Source of the DNA: Viridibacillus arenosi
GTDB taxonomy: Bacteria; Bacillota; Bacilli; Bacillales_A; Planococcaceae
Direction of reading: 5' to 3'
DNA length: 64,000 bases
Assembly (NCBI RefSeq): GCF_001955655.1
Contig: NZ_MSPW01000002.1
Coordinates: 310,001-374,000 of the forward strand
Positions 49,158-57,426 of this stretch are shown piece after piece. The translations under genes and the position numbers were made by a program. The notes beneath the pieces were generated by a model. That model had not been told where the DNA came from. It made no database searches and saw nothing but the letters and a program-made list of their open reading frames with translations. The first letter of the stretch is position 1; every line of letters begins with the position of its first letter.

Positions 49158-49850
49158 ATGAAAATCGCAGTTATTGGTGCAATGGAAGAGGAAGTAGAAC
49201 TTCTACGTGCAACTCTTGAAAATACAACTTCAACAACAATCGCAAATAGTGAATATACAACAGGTACATATAAAGGGCATGATGTTATTTTACTTAAAAG
49301 TGGAATTGGTAAAGTCAATGCAGGGATGTCTACGACAATTTTGTTACACCAATTTAAACCTGATGTTGTGATTAACACAGGTTCAGCAGGTGGCTTTGAT
49401 GAGAACTTAGAAGTTGGAGCTGTTGTTATCTCTGATGAGGTACGTCATCATGATGTAGATGCTACTATCTTCGGTTATGAAATGGGTCAAGTACCACAAA
49501 TGCCTGCTGCTTTTAAATCGGATGAGATGCTACGTAAAGTAGCTGAGGAAGCCGTAGCAGAGCTTGGAGAGCATCAATTTGCAACTGGGCTTATTTCAAC
49601 AGGAGATTCATTTATGAACGATCCTGGACGTGTAGCGCTTGTTAGAAGCCATTTCCCACAAATGAAGGCTGCTGAAATGGAAGCGGCAGCAGTAGCGCAA
49701 GTATGTCATCAATTCGGTACACCATTCGTCGTTATTCGAGCGTTATCTGATATTGCAGGTAAAGAATCGAATATTAGTTTTGAGGAATTCTTACCAGTGG
49801 CTGCAAAACATTCAACTGAAATCGTTTTACGTGTTATTGAAAAACTTTAA
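49158..49850 (+). CDS. mtnN: 5'-methylthioadenosine/S-adenosylhomocysteine nucleosidase
   Basis: 230 residues from the ATG at 49158; the frame is open to 49101 but AAGGCGGAG fixes the later start. It removes adenine from MTA, SAH and 5'-deoxyadenosine. Motifs: [11 protein letters not shown] near 5-15 with the catalytic Glu, [10 protein letters not shown] near 50-59, NTGSAGGF near 74-81, [12 protein letters not shown] near 170-181 and LSDIAG with the catalytic Asp near 195. In B. subtilis yrrT lies between yrrS and mtnN; it is missing here. Confidence 0.96.
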   Translation: MKIAVIGAMEEEVELLRATLENTTSTTIANSEYTTGTYKGHDVILLKSGIGKVNAGMSTTILLHQFKPDVVINTGSAGGFDENLEVGAVVISDEVRHHDVDATIFGYEMGQVPQMPAAFKSDEMLRKVAEEAVAELGEHQFATGLISTGDSFMNDPGRVALVRSHFPQMKAAEMEAAAVAQVCHQFGTPFVVIRALSDIAGKESNISFEEFLPVAAKHSTEIVLRVIEKL

Positions 49851-49887
49851 TGTTCACAATTACGCCTATTATTTGACAGAAGTTGTT

Positions 49888-49917
49888 CATATATCATCTG
49901 ATCTAAATAACATCCTA
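49888..49917 (+). promoter_or_regulatory. Possible forespore (sigma F/G) promoter of the 25-residue peptide gene
   Basis: CATCCTA at 49911-49917 fits the sigma-G/F -10 consensus (CATnnTA). Seventeen bases upstream, CATATA at 49888-49893 matches four of six -35 positions. A sigma-A reading (TAAAAT at 49922) has no -35. Tentative. Confidence 0.3.
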
Positions 49918-49976
49918 ATGGTAAAATAGTTGTAGGGATGCTACACATTAATCTAGGGATGTTAGGGGGACTTGGC

Positions 49977-50054
49977 ATGGTATTTTTAATGGCAGGAGCA
50001 ATGGCGATTACAGCAATTGCTAGTTTAATTATTACAGCTGAAACAACTGACTAA
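49977..50054 (+). CDS. Small hydrophobic peptide, 25 residues
   Basis: ATG at 49977 follows AGGGGGA at an ideal six-base distance, and the frame ends at TAA 50052-50054. The peptide begins MVFLMAGAMAITAIASLIIT and ends AETTD: one hydrophobic helix with a short acidic end and no positive charge. A good terminator lies 17 bases after the stop, so this is a complete small transcription unit. I do not recognise a family. Its setting beside sigK and the candidate promoter suggest sporulation, which is an inference. Confidence 0.65.
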   Translation: MVFLMAGAMAITAIASLIITAETTD

Positions 50055-50071
50055 CTTAAATAACTAGTAAG

Positions 50072-50106
50072 CTCTCTCTGAGATGCCTCTCAGAGGGAGT
50101 TTTTTT
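50072..50106 (+). terminator. Terminator of the small peptide gene, overlapping the sigK end
   Basis: CTCTCTCTGAGA pairs with TCTCAGAGGGAG (one G-U), then seven T. The 3' arm and T-run are also the last codons and stop of sigK on the other strand. Confidence 0.8.
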
Positions 50107-50794
50107 CATGTTTAAAATATTGATAGAGTTTTATTAATGCTCGTTTTTCAATACGAGAAACGTAACTTCTCGAAATACTTAGTTTTTTTGCGATTTCTTT
50201 TTGAGTCAAAGGTTCAAAGGTACCTAGTCCATATCGATTTTGAATAATTTCAAGTTCCCGTTCATCCAATTTATCGAGATGTCTATATAAATGCTGTTCT
50301 TCCTCCTGTTGCTCAATCTGTACATCAGTTGGTCGTTCATCACTTTGCAGTAAGTCTGTAATTTCTAATGCATTCCCGTCTTTATCTGTACCGATTGGTT
50401 CATATAAAGAAACATCCTTCTGTACTTTTTTCTGAGCTCTTAAGAACATCAGTATTTCATTTTCAATACAGCGTGCGGCATAAGTAGCTAGGCGTGTTTT
50501 CTTATCCGGTGTAAAGCTACTAACAGCTTTCATTAAACCAATAGTACCGATAGAAATGTAATCATCAAGTTGCTCGTGTTTCGGATGAAATTTTTTCACG
50601 ACATGGGCGACAAGACGCATATTTCTTTCGACAAGCTCGAGCTTCGCTTGTTCATCGCCTGCTAAATAGCGTTCCAAACAAAGGGCCTCTTCTTCCTTTG
50701 AAAATGGTTGAGGGAACGCCTGACCTTTCAAATAGCCGACAATTGAGGGAATCTCCATCCAAAATTGGATGATGGCTGTTAATAATGTACTCAT
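50090..50794 (-). CDS. sigK: Late mother-cell sporulation sigma factor, pro-sigma-K
   Basis: 234 residues from the third possible ATG (50794), eight bases after AAAGGATG. This choice yields a hydrophobic pro-sequence of 20 residues (MSTLLTAIIQFWMEIPSIVG) before YLKGQAFPQPF, matching the site cut by SpoIVFB in B. subtilis. Region 2 (RNMRLVAHVVKKF, ISIGTIGLMKAV, ATYAARCIENEI) and region 4 (QKEIAKKLSISRSYVSRIEK) are intact and in one frame. No skin-type element splits the gene. It drives late coat and mother-cell genes. Confidence 0.95.
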   Translation of the reverse strand: MSTLLTAIIQFWMEIPSIVGYLKGQAFPQPFSKEEEALCLERYLAGDEQAKLELVERNMRLVAHVVKKFHPKHEQLDDYISIGTIGLMKAVSSFTPDKKTRLATYAARCIENEILMFLRAQKKVQKDVSLYEPIGTDKDGNALEITDLLQSDERPTDVQIEQQEEEQHLYRHLDKLDERELEIIQNRYGLGTFEPLTQKEIAKKLSISRSYVSRIEKRALIKLYQYFKHEKNSL

Positions 50795-50855
50795 TTCAGA
50801 CATCCTTTCTGTCATCGTTCATCAATATATGACAGCTTGTGGTTGTCTAAGTACG

Positions 50856-50886
50856 TAAAAAAGCGCCCAATTTAATTGGACGCTTT
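50856..50886 (-). terminator. Terminator of pssA
   Basis: On the minus strand AAAGCGTCCAATT pairs with AATTGGGCGCTTT (one mismatch as G-U) and is followed by T. It lies about 17 bases after the pssA stop. Confidence 0.85.
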
Positions 50887-50902
50887 AGACATTTCAATTT
50901 CA

Positions 50903-51442
50903 TTAAACTTTTTTCAAAGAAAAGGTACTAATCATTAAAATAGATAAAATCGGGAACAAAAACATGTAAAATACCGTTGAAAGTATAGATATAAAAAAGA
51001 ATGAGGCAGTTAAGATAGCACCTGCAGCTGTAATAGGCAGGCCAGTGAAAAAGCCATTTGATTCTGTAATGTTAAAACGGGCTAGTCTAAATGCGCCGCA
51101 AGCCATGTACATGACAGTCACTACCATTCCTACTGTACCAAATTGGCTTAACACCACTTCGTACATTAATAACGCAGGGGCAACGCCGAATGATATAATA
51201 TCACTCATCGAGTCAAGTTGTTTACCTAATGCCGATTCCTGGTTATATTTTCGTGCTACTTTACCATCGTAGCGATCTAGCAGGGCAGCTATAAAAATAA
51301 ATAACACACTGTATTCGTATGATTCATTGATGGTAGCCATAATTGACGCACCACCAAAAGATAGATTTCCAATAGTGATTAAGTTTGCTAAATGTGATTT
51401 CATTTTTTTAACTGTGGTATCCACCATGTGAAGTAAAAACAA
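50903..51442 (-). CDS. pssA: CDP-diacylglycerol-serine O-phosphatidyltransferase
   Basis: 179 residues. It makes phosphatidylserine from CDP-diacylglycerol and L-serine in the membrane. The CDP-alcohol phosphotransferase motif D-x2-DG-x2-AR-x8-G-x3-D-x3-D is complete in DRYDGKVARKYNQ through SALGKQLDSMSD (about residues 56-81). About six membrane helices are present. The start is TTG at 51442, nine bases after AAAGGAG; an ATG five codons on is possible. It is divergent from psd, which uses its product; in B. subtilis the two genes lie together elsewhere. Confidence 0.93.
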   Translation of the reverse strand: MFLLHMVDTTVKKMKSHLANLITIGNLSFGGASIMATINESYEYSVLFIFIAALLDRYDGKVARKYNQESALGKQLDSMSDIISFGVAPALLMYEVVLSQFGTVGMVVTVMYMACGAFRLARFNITESNGFFTGLPITAAGAILTASFFFISILSTVFYMFLFPILSILMISTFSLKKV

Positions 51443-51530
51443 TGGACAACACTCCTTTGTTATTCAGTATTAGAACATTATACTTCTTTTATAAGTTTCC
51501 GTAAATCTTTTTTGGAATGGAGGACAATGC

Positions 51531-52316
51531 ATGATGAAAGAAAAACTTTATCAAAAAGCGATTGAACTAACGAATGGTAAATGGTCTTCGGTGCTTTTAA
51601 AACGCTTTACCACATCGGCTATAAGTAAGAAGATAATACCGTCCTATATTGATATATACGATATTGAAACGGGCGAGGTTTCAAAAAACATGCAATCTTT
51701 TACGAGTTTACATGATTTCTTCACACGTAAGCTCGTATCAGAAGCAAGACCAATTGATCATAATCCAGAAATGTATGTAAGTCCTGTTGATGCAAAAATT
51801 GAATCGTTTGGAACGATAGAAAATAATACATCGTTTTTTGTAAAAGGGAAAACCTATGATTTAGTTGATCTTTTAGGTAAGGAAGAGCATGCGAAAACAT
51901 TTGAAAATGGTCAATACATTGTCTTTTACTTAAGTCCTAGAGATTATCACCGTATTCATAGTCCGATTGATGGGAAAGTTGTTCGCCAATATACACTTGG
52001 TGCGAAGTCATATCCAGTTAACGGCACTGGTCTTACATATGGTAATAAACCGATTTCTGGCAATTACCGTAGTGTTACAGAGCTAAAAACGAGTAGTGGC
52101 GCACATTGCGAAGTGATAAAAGTTGGCGCAATGTTCGTAAATTCTATTCAATTGACGAATACGTCTGACACTTGGGAAAAAGGCGAGGAAGTTGGTTATT
52201 TCACTTTCGGTTCGACTGTTGTCATGATTTTTGAAAAGAATCGTGCGGCATTCCTTGAAAATGTTGTGAAAGATGGACGGATTCGTGTGGGAGAAGCGTT
52301 CGCACATATGTTATAA
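51531..52316 (+). CDS. psd: Phosphatidylserine decarboxylase precursor
   Basis: 261 residues. It converts phosphatidylserine to phosphatidylethanolamine. The proenzyme cleaves itself within the GST triplet of YFTFGSTVVMIFE (near 225-237), leaving a pyruvoyl group on the small subunit. SPVDAKIESFG near 83-93 and YLSPRDYHRIHSP near 130-142 hold the catalytic Asp and His. GGAGG lies seven bases before the ATG at 51531; the next codon is also ATG. Confidence 0.96.
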   Translation: MMKEKLYQKAIELTNGKWSSVLLKRFTTSAISKKIIPSYIDIYDIETGEVSKNMQSFTSLHDFFTRKLVSEARPIDHNPEMYVSPVDAKIESFGTIENNTSFFVKGKTYDLVDLLGKEEHAKTFENGQYIVFYLSPRDYHRIHSPIDGKVVRQYTLGAKSYPVNGTGLTYGNKPISGNYRSVTELKTSSGAHCEVIKVGAMFVNSIQLTNTSDTWEKGEEVGYFTFGSTVVMIFEKNRAAFLENVVKDGRIRVGEAFAHML

Positions 52317-52402
52317 TCGATAAAGTGAATTAAAGAGAATACGTCTAGTTTAGTGAGCAAACACTAAATAACGTTGACTATGATAGATAAGGGGAACATG
52401 AT

Positions 52403-52918
52403 TTGTATAACTTTTTAATGCCAAAAGAATTTGTCACATCGATTTATCAAATTACACCTGACAAACTAAAGCAACTTGGTGTTCGTGGAATTATTACAGA
52501 TTTGGATAATACACTTGTCGAATGGGATCGTCCAGATGCGACTGAAAAGCTAATCGAATGGTTGAAAACTATTCGTGAAGCGGGTATTCAAGTAATGATC
52601 GTTTCAAATAACAAAGAGCTTCGTGTAAAAGCATTTGCAGATCCTTTAGAGCTACCATATATCTTCAATGCTCGTAAGCCTATGGGTAATGCATTTAAGC
52701 GAGCTTTAAAAAGACTGAATATGCAGCGACATGAAGTTGTCATGGTAGGCGATCAAATGCTGACGGATGTCCTTGGTGGAAATCGTCTTCGCATACACAC
52801 TATTCTTGTGAAGCCAGTTGCACTATCTGATGGCTTTGTCACACGCTTTAATCGCATGGTCGAAAGACGTGTCTTTAATTATTTGAAAAAACATGGTGTC
52901 AAAACTTGGGAGGAATAA
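52403..52918 (+). CDS. yqeG: YqeG family HAD-type phosphatase
   Basis: 171 residues, HAD subfamily IIIA. The nucleophile motif TDLDNTLVEW is near 32-41, VSNNKE near 68 and the VMVGDQMLTDVLGGN motif near 113-127. The substrate is not established; related proteins dephosphorylate phosphatidylglycerophosphate. The start is TTG at 52403 after AAGGGGA. It begins an eight-gene run (to yqeM) with gaps of 12 bases or less and several overlaps. Confidence 0.93.
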   Translation: MYNFLMPKEFVTSIYQITPDKLKQLGVRGIITDLDNTLVEWDRPDATEKLIEWLKTIREAGIQVMIVSNNKELRVKAFADPLELPYIFNARKPMGNAFKRALKRLNMQRHEVVMVGDQMLTDVLGGNRLRIHTILVKPVALSDGFVTRFNRMVERRVFNYLKKHGVKTWEE

Positions 52919-52922
52919 ATAA

Positions 52923-54026
52923 ATGAATGAAATGCCAAATTGTATCGGCTGTGGAACAATTATTCAAACAGACGATTCAAAAGCGCCAGGTTATGCACCG
53001 GCTTCATCTCTTGAAAAGGAAAGTATCATCTGTCAACGATGCTTCCGTTTGAAAAATTATAATGAATTACAACCGGTAGCATTAACAGATGATGATTTCT
53101 TACGTATTTTAAACGGTTTAGGTCAACAAAATGGCTTAATCGTTAAAATTGTAGATATTTTTGATTTCAATGGAAGCTGGTTACCGGGCTTACACCGTTT
53201 TGTAGGCAATAACCCTGTATTATTAATTGCAAACAAAGCAGATTTACTACCAAAGTCAGTGAAAAAACAAAAAGTTGTTAACTGGCTAAAGCAAGAGGCA
53301 AAGAAATTAGGTTTAAAACCAATTGACGTTATGCTTGTTAGTGCACATAAAGGAATGGGCATGCAAGAAGCAATGGCTGCTATCGATGAATATCGTCGTG
53401 GACAAGACGTATATGTAGTTGGGTGTACGAATGTTGGTAAATCAACTTTTATCAACCGTATTATTAAACAGGCAACAGGTGAAAAAGAAGTGATTACAAC
53501 ATCTTATTTCCCTGGGACAACTTTAGATATGATTGAAATTCCTTTAGAGGATGGTAAAGCAATCTTTGATACTCCAGGAATTATTAATCATCATCAAATG
53601 GCACATTATTTAGACCCGTCTGAACTTAAATATATTATGCCGAAAAAAGAAATAAAACCAAAAGTATTCCAATTGAACGAAGGCCAAACACTATTTGTTG
53701 GAGCATTAGCACGCTTTGATTTTATACAAGGTGCTCGTGCTGCATTCACTGTTCATATTGCAAATGATTTACAGATTCATCGTACAAAATTAGAAAAAGC
53801 AGATGACTTATATGAAACCCATAGAGGTGAGTTATTAGCTCCACCTTCTGAAAAGTATATCGATCAATTGCCAGAATTAGTGCGTTATGAATTCTCTATT
53901 AAAGAAGCAAAAACAGATATCGTCTTTTCTGGTTTAGGTTGGATTACCGTTCAAAATGCAAATGTTGTCATTGCAGCATATGCTCCTAAAGGTGTGGAAG
54001 TTCAAATTCGTCCATCTCTTATTTAG
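52923..54026 (+). CDS. yqeH: Ribosome biogenesis GTPase YqeH
   Basis: 367 residues. It is a circularly permuted GTPase needed for 30S assembly. An N-terminal zinc finger (CIGCG near 6-10 and CQRC near 38-41) is followed by the G4 motif NKADLLPKS (near 97), then G1 GCTNVGKSTF (near 167), G2 region YFPGTTLD and G3 DTPGI (near 217), the permuted order typical of YlqF/YqeH. A C-terminal RNA-binding domain follows. Four bases separate it from yqeG. Confidence 0.96.
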   Translation: MNEMPNCIGCGTIIQTDDSKAPGYAPASSLEKESIICQRCFRLKNYNELQPVALTDDDFLRILNGLGQQNGLIVKIVDIFDFNGSWLPGLHRFVGNNPVLLIANKADLLPKSVKKQKVVNWLKQEAKKLGLKPIDVMLVSAHKGMGMQEAMAAIDEYRRGQDVYVVGCTNVGKSTFINRIIKQATGEKEVITTSYFPGTTLDMIEIPLEDGKAIFDTPGIINHHQMAHYLDPSELKYIMPKKEIKPKVFQLNEGQTLFVGALARFDFIQGARAAFTVHIANDLQIHRTKLEKADDLYETHRGELLAPPSEKYIDQLPELVRYEFSIKEAKTDIVFSGLGWITVQNANVVIAAYAPKGVEVQIRPSLI

Positions 54027-54038
54027 GAGGATTTTGAT

Positions 54039-54884
54039 ATGAAAAAATGGTTTGCAGTTATTGGAGACCCTATCGAGCATTCGATGTCTCCAGCAATGCA
54101 CAATCAGTGGTTCTCAGCAGAAAATTTAGATGCAGCTTATTTACCAATCCATGTGTTATCTGAGCAATTAGAAGAAGCTATAAGTTCTTTGAAAATGCTT
54201 GGAGCAAGTGGCTGGAATGTGACGATCCCACATAAAACTTCGATTATCCCATATCTAGATGAGCTTGATACAATGGCGGAAAAAATGGGTGCTGTGAATA
54301 CGGTTGTTCGACAAGCGGATGGCAAGTTAAAAGGCTATAATACAGATGGTCTTGGCTTTGTGCGTTCATTAGAAGAGGCAATTGGAGACGCCCACCGTGA
54401 TGGCCGTGTGCTATTAATTGGAGCTGGTGGAGCAGCGAGAGGTATTGCCTTTGCGCTGAAACACACTGGTTATCAAACGATTACGATTGCCAACCGCACT
54501 GTAGCGAATGCAGAACAAATCTGTAAGGAGTTAGGTAGTAGTGCAAATGCAATTTCACTGAAGGAAGCAGAAGCAACTTTAGGTGATTATGATATTTTAA
54601 TTCAAACAACACCAGCTGGTCTAAAAAATGGTACATTACAACTGCCATTTGAACTAGATCAGCTCTCAACTAAAGCAATTGTTGCGGATATTGTGTATAA
54701 TCCTTTAATGACGCCTTTTTTACAGGCGGCAGAACAACGTGGGGCAACCGTGGTGACAGGATTAGGAATGTTCGTTCATCAAGGTGCTTTAGCATTTAAT
54801 TATTGGTTAGGACAGTTCCCTAATACGACTTCTATGAAAGAGTCGTTAACGGAACAATTAGGAGGAAATAATGTTAACAGGTAA
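54039..54884 (+). CDS. aroE: Shikimate dehydrogenase (NADP+)
   Basis: 281 residues. It reduces 3-dehydroshikimate to shikimate for aromatic amino acids. Substrate-binding region DPIEHSMSPAMHN near 8-20 and NVTIPHKT near 61-68 with the catalytic Lys; NTDGLGF near 102; the Rossmann motif LIGAGGAARGIAFAL near 127-141. AGGAGG precedes the ATG. Its last 14 bases overlap yhbY. Confidence 0.96.
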   Translation: MKKWFAVIGDPIEHSMSPAMHNQWFSAENLDAAYLPIHVLSEQLEEAISSLKMLGASGWNVTIPHKTSIIPYLDELDTMAEKMGAVNTVVRQADGKLKGYNTDGLGFVRSLEEAIGDAHRDGRVLLIGAGGAARGIAFALKHTGYQTITIANRTVANAEQICKELGSSANAISLKEAEATLGDYDILIQTTPAGLKNGTLQLPFELDQLSTKAIVADIVYNPLMTPFLQAAEQRGATVVTGLGMFVHQGALAFNYWLGQFPNTTSMKESLTEQLGGNNVNR

Positions 54885-55170
54885 ACAAAAACGTTTTTTA
54901 CGTGCGGAAGCACATCACTTAAATCCAATTTTCCAAGTAGGTAAAGGCGGAGTGAATGACGCATTAATCAAACATATTAAAGAAGCAATTGAAGTACGCG
55001 AATTAATGAAAATTCGTATTTTAGATAACTGTGAAGAAGATAAACATGAAGTAGCAGAAGCATTAGCAAAAGGTGCTCGTGCAGAACTTGTGCAATTAAT
55101 TGGATTAACAGTTGTATTATATAAAGAATCTCGTGATAACAAACGTATTGAATTACCAAAATCTAAATAA
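54871..55170 (+). CDS. yhbY: Ribosome assembly RNA-binding protein YhbY/YqeI
   Basis: 99 residues, one CRM domain. LTGKQKRFLRAEAHHLNP at the start and the GxxG-type loop VGKGGVND near 27-34 are diagnostic. It associates with pre-50S or pre-30S particles. The start is fixed by TAGGAGGAAATA, which lies within aroE, so the two are coupled. Confidence 0.95.
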   Translation: MLTGKQKRFLRAEAHHLNPIFQVGKGGVNDALIKHIKEAIEVRELMKIRILDNCEEDKHEVAEALAKGARAELVQLIGLTVVLYKESRDNKRIELPKSK

Positions 55171-55182
55171 GGATTTGGTTTT

Positions 55183-55755
55183 ATGCGACGAATTGGATTA
55201 TTAGGTGGTACGTTTAATCCACCTCATATTGGACATTTAATAATGGCAAATGAAGTATATGATGCACTTGGTCTGGATGAAGTAAGGTTCATGCCTAATG
55301 CCATACCACCTCATAAGCAAACGACTAACGATGCCACTGCTGAAGACCGTCTGAAAATGACGGAGCTTTCTATTGCTTCGAATAAGCACTTTAAACTTGA
55401 GCCTTTTGAGATAGAGAGTGGTGGCATTTCATATACGTATGAAACGATGAGGAAGCTCACTGCAAGTGAACCAGACTGTGAATTTTATTTTATTATCGGT
55501 GGCGACATGATAGATATGCTTGATCACTGGTATAAAATTGATGAACTACTGGAGCTTGTGAAGTTCGTTGGTGTTAAACGTCCTCATTCGAAAGCAGAAA
55601 CAACATACCCCGTGCAAATAATAGATGCGCCACTTATTGAGTTATCTTCAACTATAGTTCGTGAGCGGGTGCAGACAAATCGCACAATTACTTTTTTAGT
55701 ACCAACAGAAGTTGAACAGTATATACGAGAGGAAGGGTTATATGGAACGCGATGA
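55183..55755 (+). CDS. nadD: Nicotinate-nucleotide adenylyltransferase
   Basis: 190 residues. It joins NaMN and ATP to NaAD in NAD synthesis. The nucleotidyltransferase motif GGTFNPPHIGHL is at residues 8-19, FMPNAIPPHK near 37-46 and the ATP-binding LSSTIVRERV near 155-164. It overlaps yqeK by 14 bases. Confidence 0.97.
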   Translation: MRRIGLLGGTFNPPHIGHLIMANEVYDALGLDEVRFMPNAIPPHKQTTNDATAEDRLKMTELSIASNKHFKLEPFEIESGGISYTYETMRKLTASEPDCEFYFIIGGDMIDMLDHWYKIDELLELVKFVGVKRPHSKAETTYPVQIIDAPLIELSSTIVRERVQTNRTITFLVPTEVEQYIREEGLYGTR

Positions 55756-56320
55756 ATTATTATTAGCGATGAAAGACCGTATGCCCGAAAAACGTTATAT
55801 CCATACAATTGGTGTTACTGAAACGGCAATTACATTGGCAGAACGCTTTGGGAGCGATCCGAGAAAAGCAGAAACTGCAGCAATTCTTCATGATTCATGC
55901 AAGTATGCTGATCGAGATTGGATGAAATCGAAAATTATCGATAAAGAGATGGATCCGACTCTATTGAAATACCATCATGAACTTTGGCACGCACCAATGG
56001 GAGCTTATGTTGCGAAAAAAGAATTTAATATAGATGATCAAGACATACTAAACGCTATCTGCTACCATACAACAGGACGTAAAGGGATGAGCGATTTAGA
56101 GAAGATTGTCTATATTGCAGATATGATAGAACCAAATCGTCGATATCCTGGTGTAGAAGACTTACGTGCTGCTGCAAAAGATGAGGATTTAAACGAAGTG
56201 ATGATTGCGTGTATACGTCATTCCATCATGTTTTTAATAAATAAAAATCAACCGGTATTTCCGGATTCATTCAAATGTTATAACGATTTGATGTTAAAGA
56301 GAGGACAAGTGAAAGAATGA
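55742..56320 (+). CDS. yqeK: HD-domain diadenosine tetraphosphatase YqeK
   Basis: 192 residues from the ATG at 55742 (GAGGAAGGG upstream, inside nadD). HD superfamily ligands: RYIHTIGV, AAILHDSCKYAD near 48-59, KYHHELWHAPMGAYV near 80-95 and the terminal VYIADMIEPNRRYPGV. Members hydrolyse Ap4A to ADP symmetrically. It is placed between nadD and rsfS as in B. subtilis. Confidence 0.95.
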   Translation: MERDELLLAMKDRMPEKRYIHTIGVTETAITLAERFGSDPRKAETAAILHDSCKYADRDWMKSKIIDKEMDPTLLKYHHELWHAPMGAYVAKKEFNIDDQDILNAICYHTTGRKGMSDLEKIVYIADMIEPNRRYPGVEDLRAAAKDEDLNEVMIACIRHSIMFLINKNQPVFPDSFKCYNDLMLKRGQVKE

Positions 56321-56661
56321 CTAAAACTTTACTACAGCTTGCATATAAAGCGGCAGACGATAAACGTGCGGAGGATATCATCGTAATGAATATGCAAGGA
56401 ATTTCACCATTAGCAGATCATTTTATCGTTTGTCATGCCAATTCTGATCGTCAAGTGCAAGCAATTGCACGTGAAATGGTAGATGTAGCACATAAAGAAG
56501 GCTATGAAGTAAAACGTATAGAAGGTTTTGACGCAGCTCGTTGGGTATTAGTAGATATGGGTGATGTTGTGGCACACGTATTCCACCGTGATGAACGTAC
56601 TTTTTATAACTTGGAACGCTTATGGGGAGATGCTCCATTCGTCGATGTTGATGAGCTATGA
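56317..56661 (+). CDS. rsfS: Ribosomal silencing factor RsfS
   Basis: 114 residues. It binds ribosomal protein L14 and blocks subunit joining during starvation. Typical segments are AADDKRAEDIIVMNM, LADHFIVCHANSDRQVQAIA near 31-50, WVLVDMGDVVAHVFH and FYNLERLWGDAP. It overlaps its neighbours by four bases on both sides (ATGA). Confidence 0.96.
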   Translation: MTKTLLQLAYKAADDKRAEDIIVMNMQGISPLADHFIVCHANSDRQVQAIAREMVDVAHKEGYEVKRIEGFDAARWVLVDMGDVVAHVFHRDERTFYNLERLWGDAPFVDVDEL

Positions 56662-57395
56662 GTAGTTACCAGCGTTTTGCCGAAGTATACGATACATTAA
56701 TGACAGATATCCCGTATGATCAGTATGTAGATTGGGTAGTGAAACATGCACCGAGCACAACTGCACCAAAATTATTAGATGTTGGTTGTGGTACGGGCGT
56801 AACGGCTGCAAAATTTGCACGACAAGGATATGCTGTTAGTGGTGTCGATTTATCGGAAGAAATGCTAGCGATTGCAAGTGAACGCTTTATGGAAGAACAA
56901 CTAACTATTCCATTGTTTTGTCAATCAATGGACGAGCTAGATGGGTTTTCTGATTTAAATGTTGTTACGATTCCAATTGATTCCTTGAACTATTTAAAAG
57001 ATGAAGAGGCTGTGGTAGCTACATTTGAACGCATTTATGAGTCACTTTGTGATGGTGGTCATTTATTCTTTGATGTTCATTCTTTATTCAAAATGGATGT
57101 CATTTTCTTAGATGGTCCATTTACGTATGATGACGGAGAAATTACTTATATTTGGGATACAGAATCAGGGGAAGCTCCGCATTCAGTTCACCATGATATG
57201 ACGTTTTACGTACAAGCAAATGAGCAACTTTTCGAACGATTTGAAGAGTACCATTACCAACGTACATTTCCTGTTGAGCAATACGTTAAATGGCTTAGTG
57301 ACGCTGGATTTTCTAATGTGTCAATTACAGCAGATTTTACGGAAGAAGCACCAGAAGCAGAATCTGAACGATTATTCTTCCACGCTGTGAAATAA
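56658..57395 (+). CDS. yqeM: Class I SAM-dependent methyltransferase YqeM
   Basis: 245 residues. SAM-binding motif LLDVGCGTGVTAAKFA near 39-54 and GVDLSEEML near 62-70. The methyl acceptor is unknown; the position at the end of the yqeG-rsfS series is conserved. In B. subtilis comER follows in the opposite direction; it is absent here. Confidence 0.92.
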   Translation: MSSYQRFAEVYDTLMTDIPYDQYVDWVVKHAPSTTAPKLLDVGCGTGVTAAKFARQGYAVSGVDLSEEMLAIASERFMEEQLTIPLFCQSMDELDGFSDLNVVTIPIDSLNYLKDEEAVVATFERIYESLCDGGHLFFDVHSLFKMDVIFLDGPFTYDDGEITYIWDTESGEAPHSVHHDMTFYVQANEQLFERFEEYHYQRTFPVEQYVKWLSDAGFSNVSITADFTEEAPEAESERLFFHAVK

Positions 57396-57420
57396 TCTCT
57401 TTTCAATTACTAAAAAATAC

Positions 57421-57426
57421 TATAAT
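57421..57426 (+). promoter_or_regulatory. Candidate -10 box before comEA
   Basis: A perfect TATAAT directly abuts the first ATG of the comEA frame. Possible -35 hexamers (TTTTCA at 57400) are only 15 bases away. If used, transcription would begin inside the first codons, and translation must start later. Confidence 0.35.
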
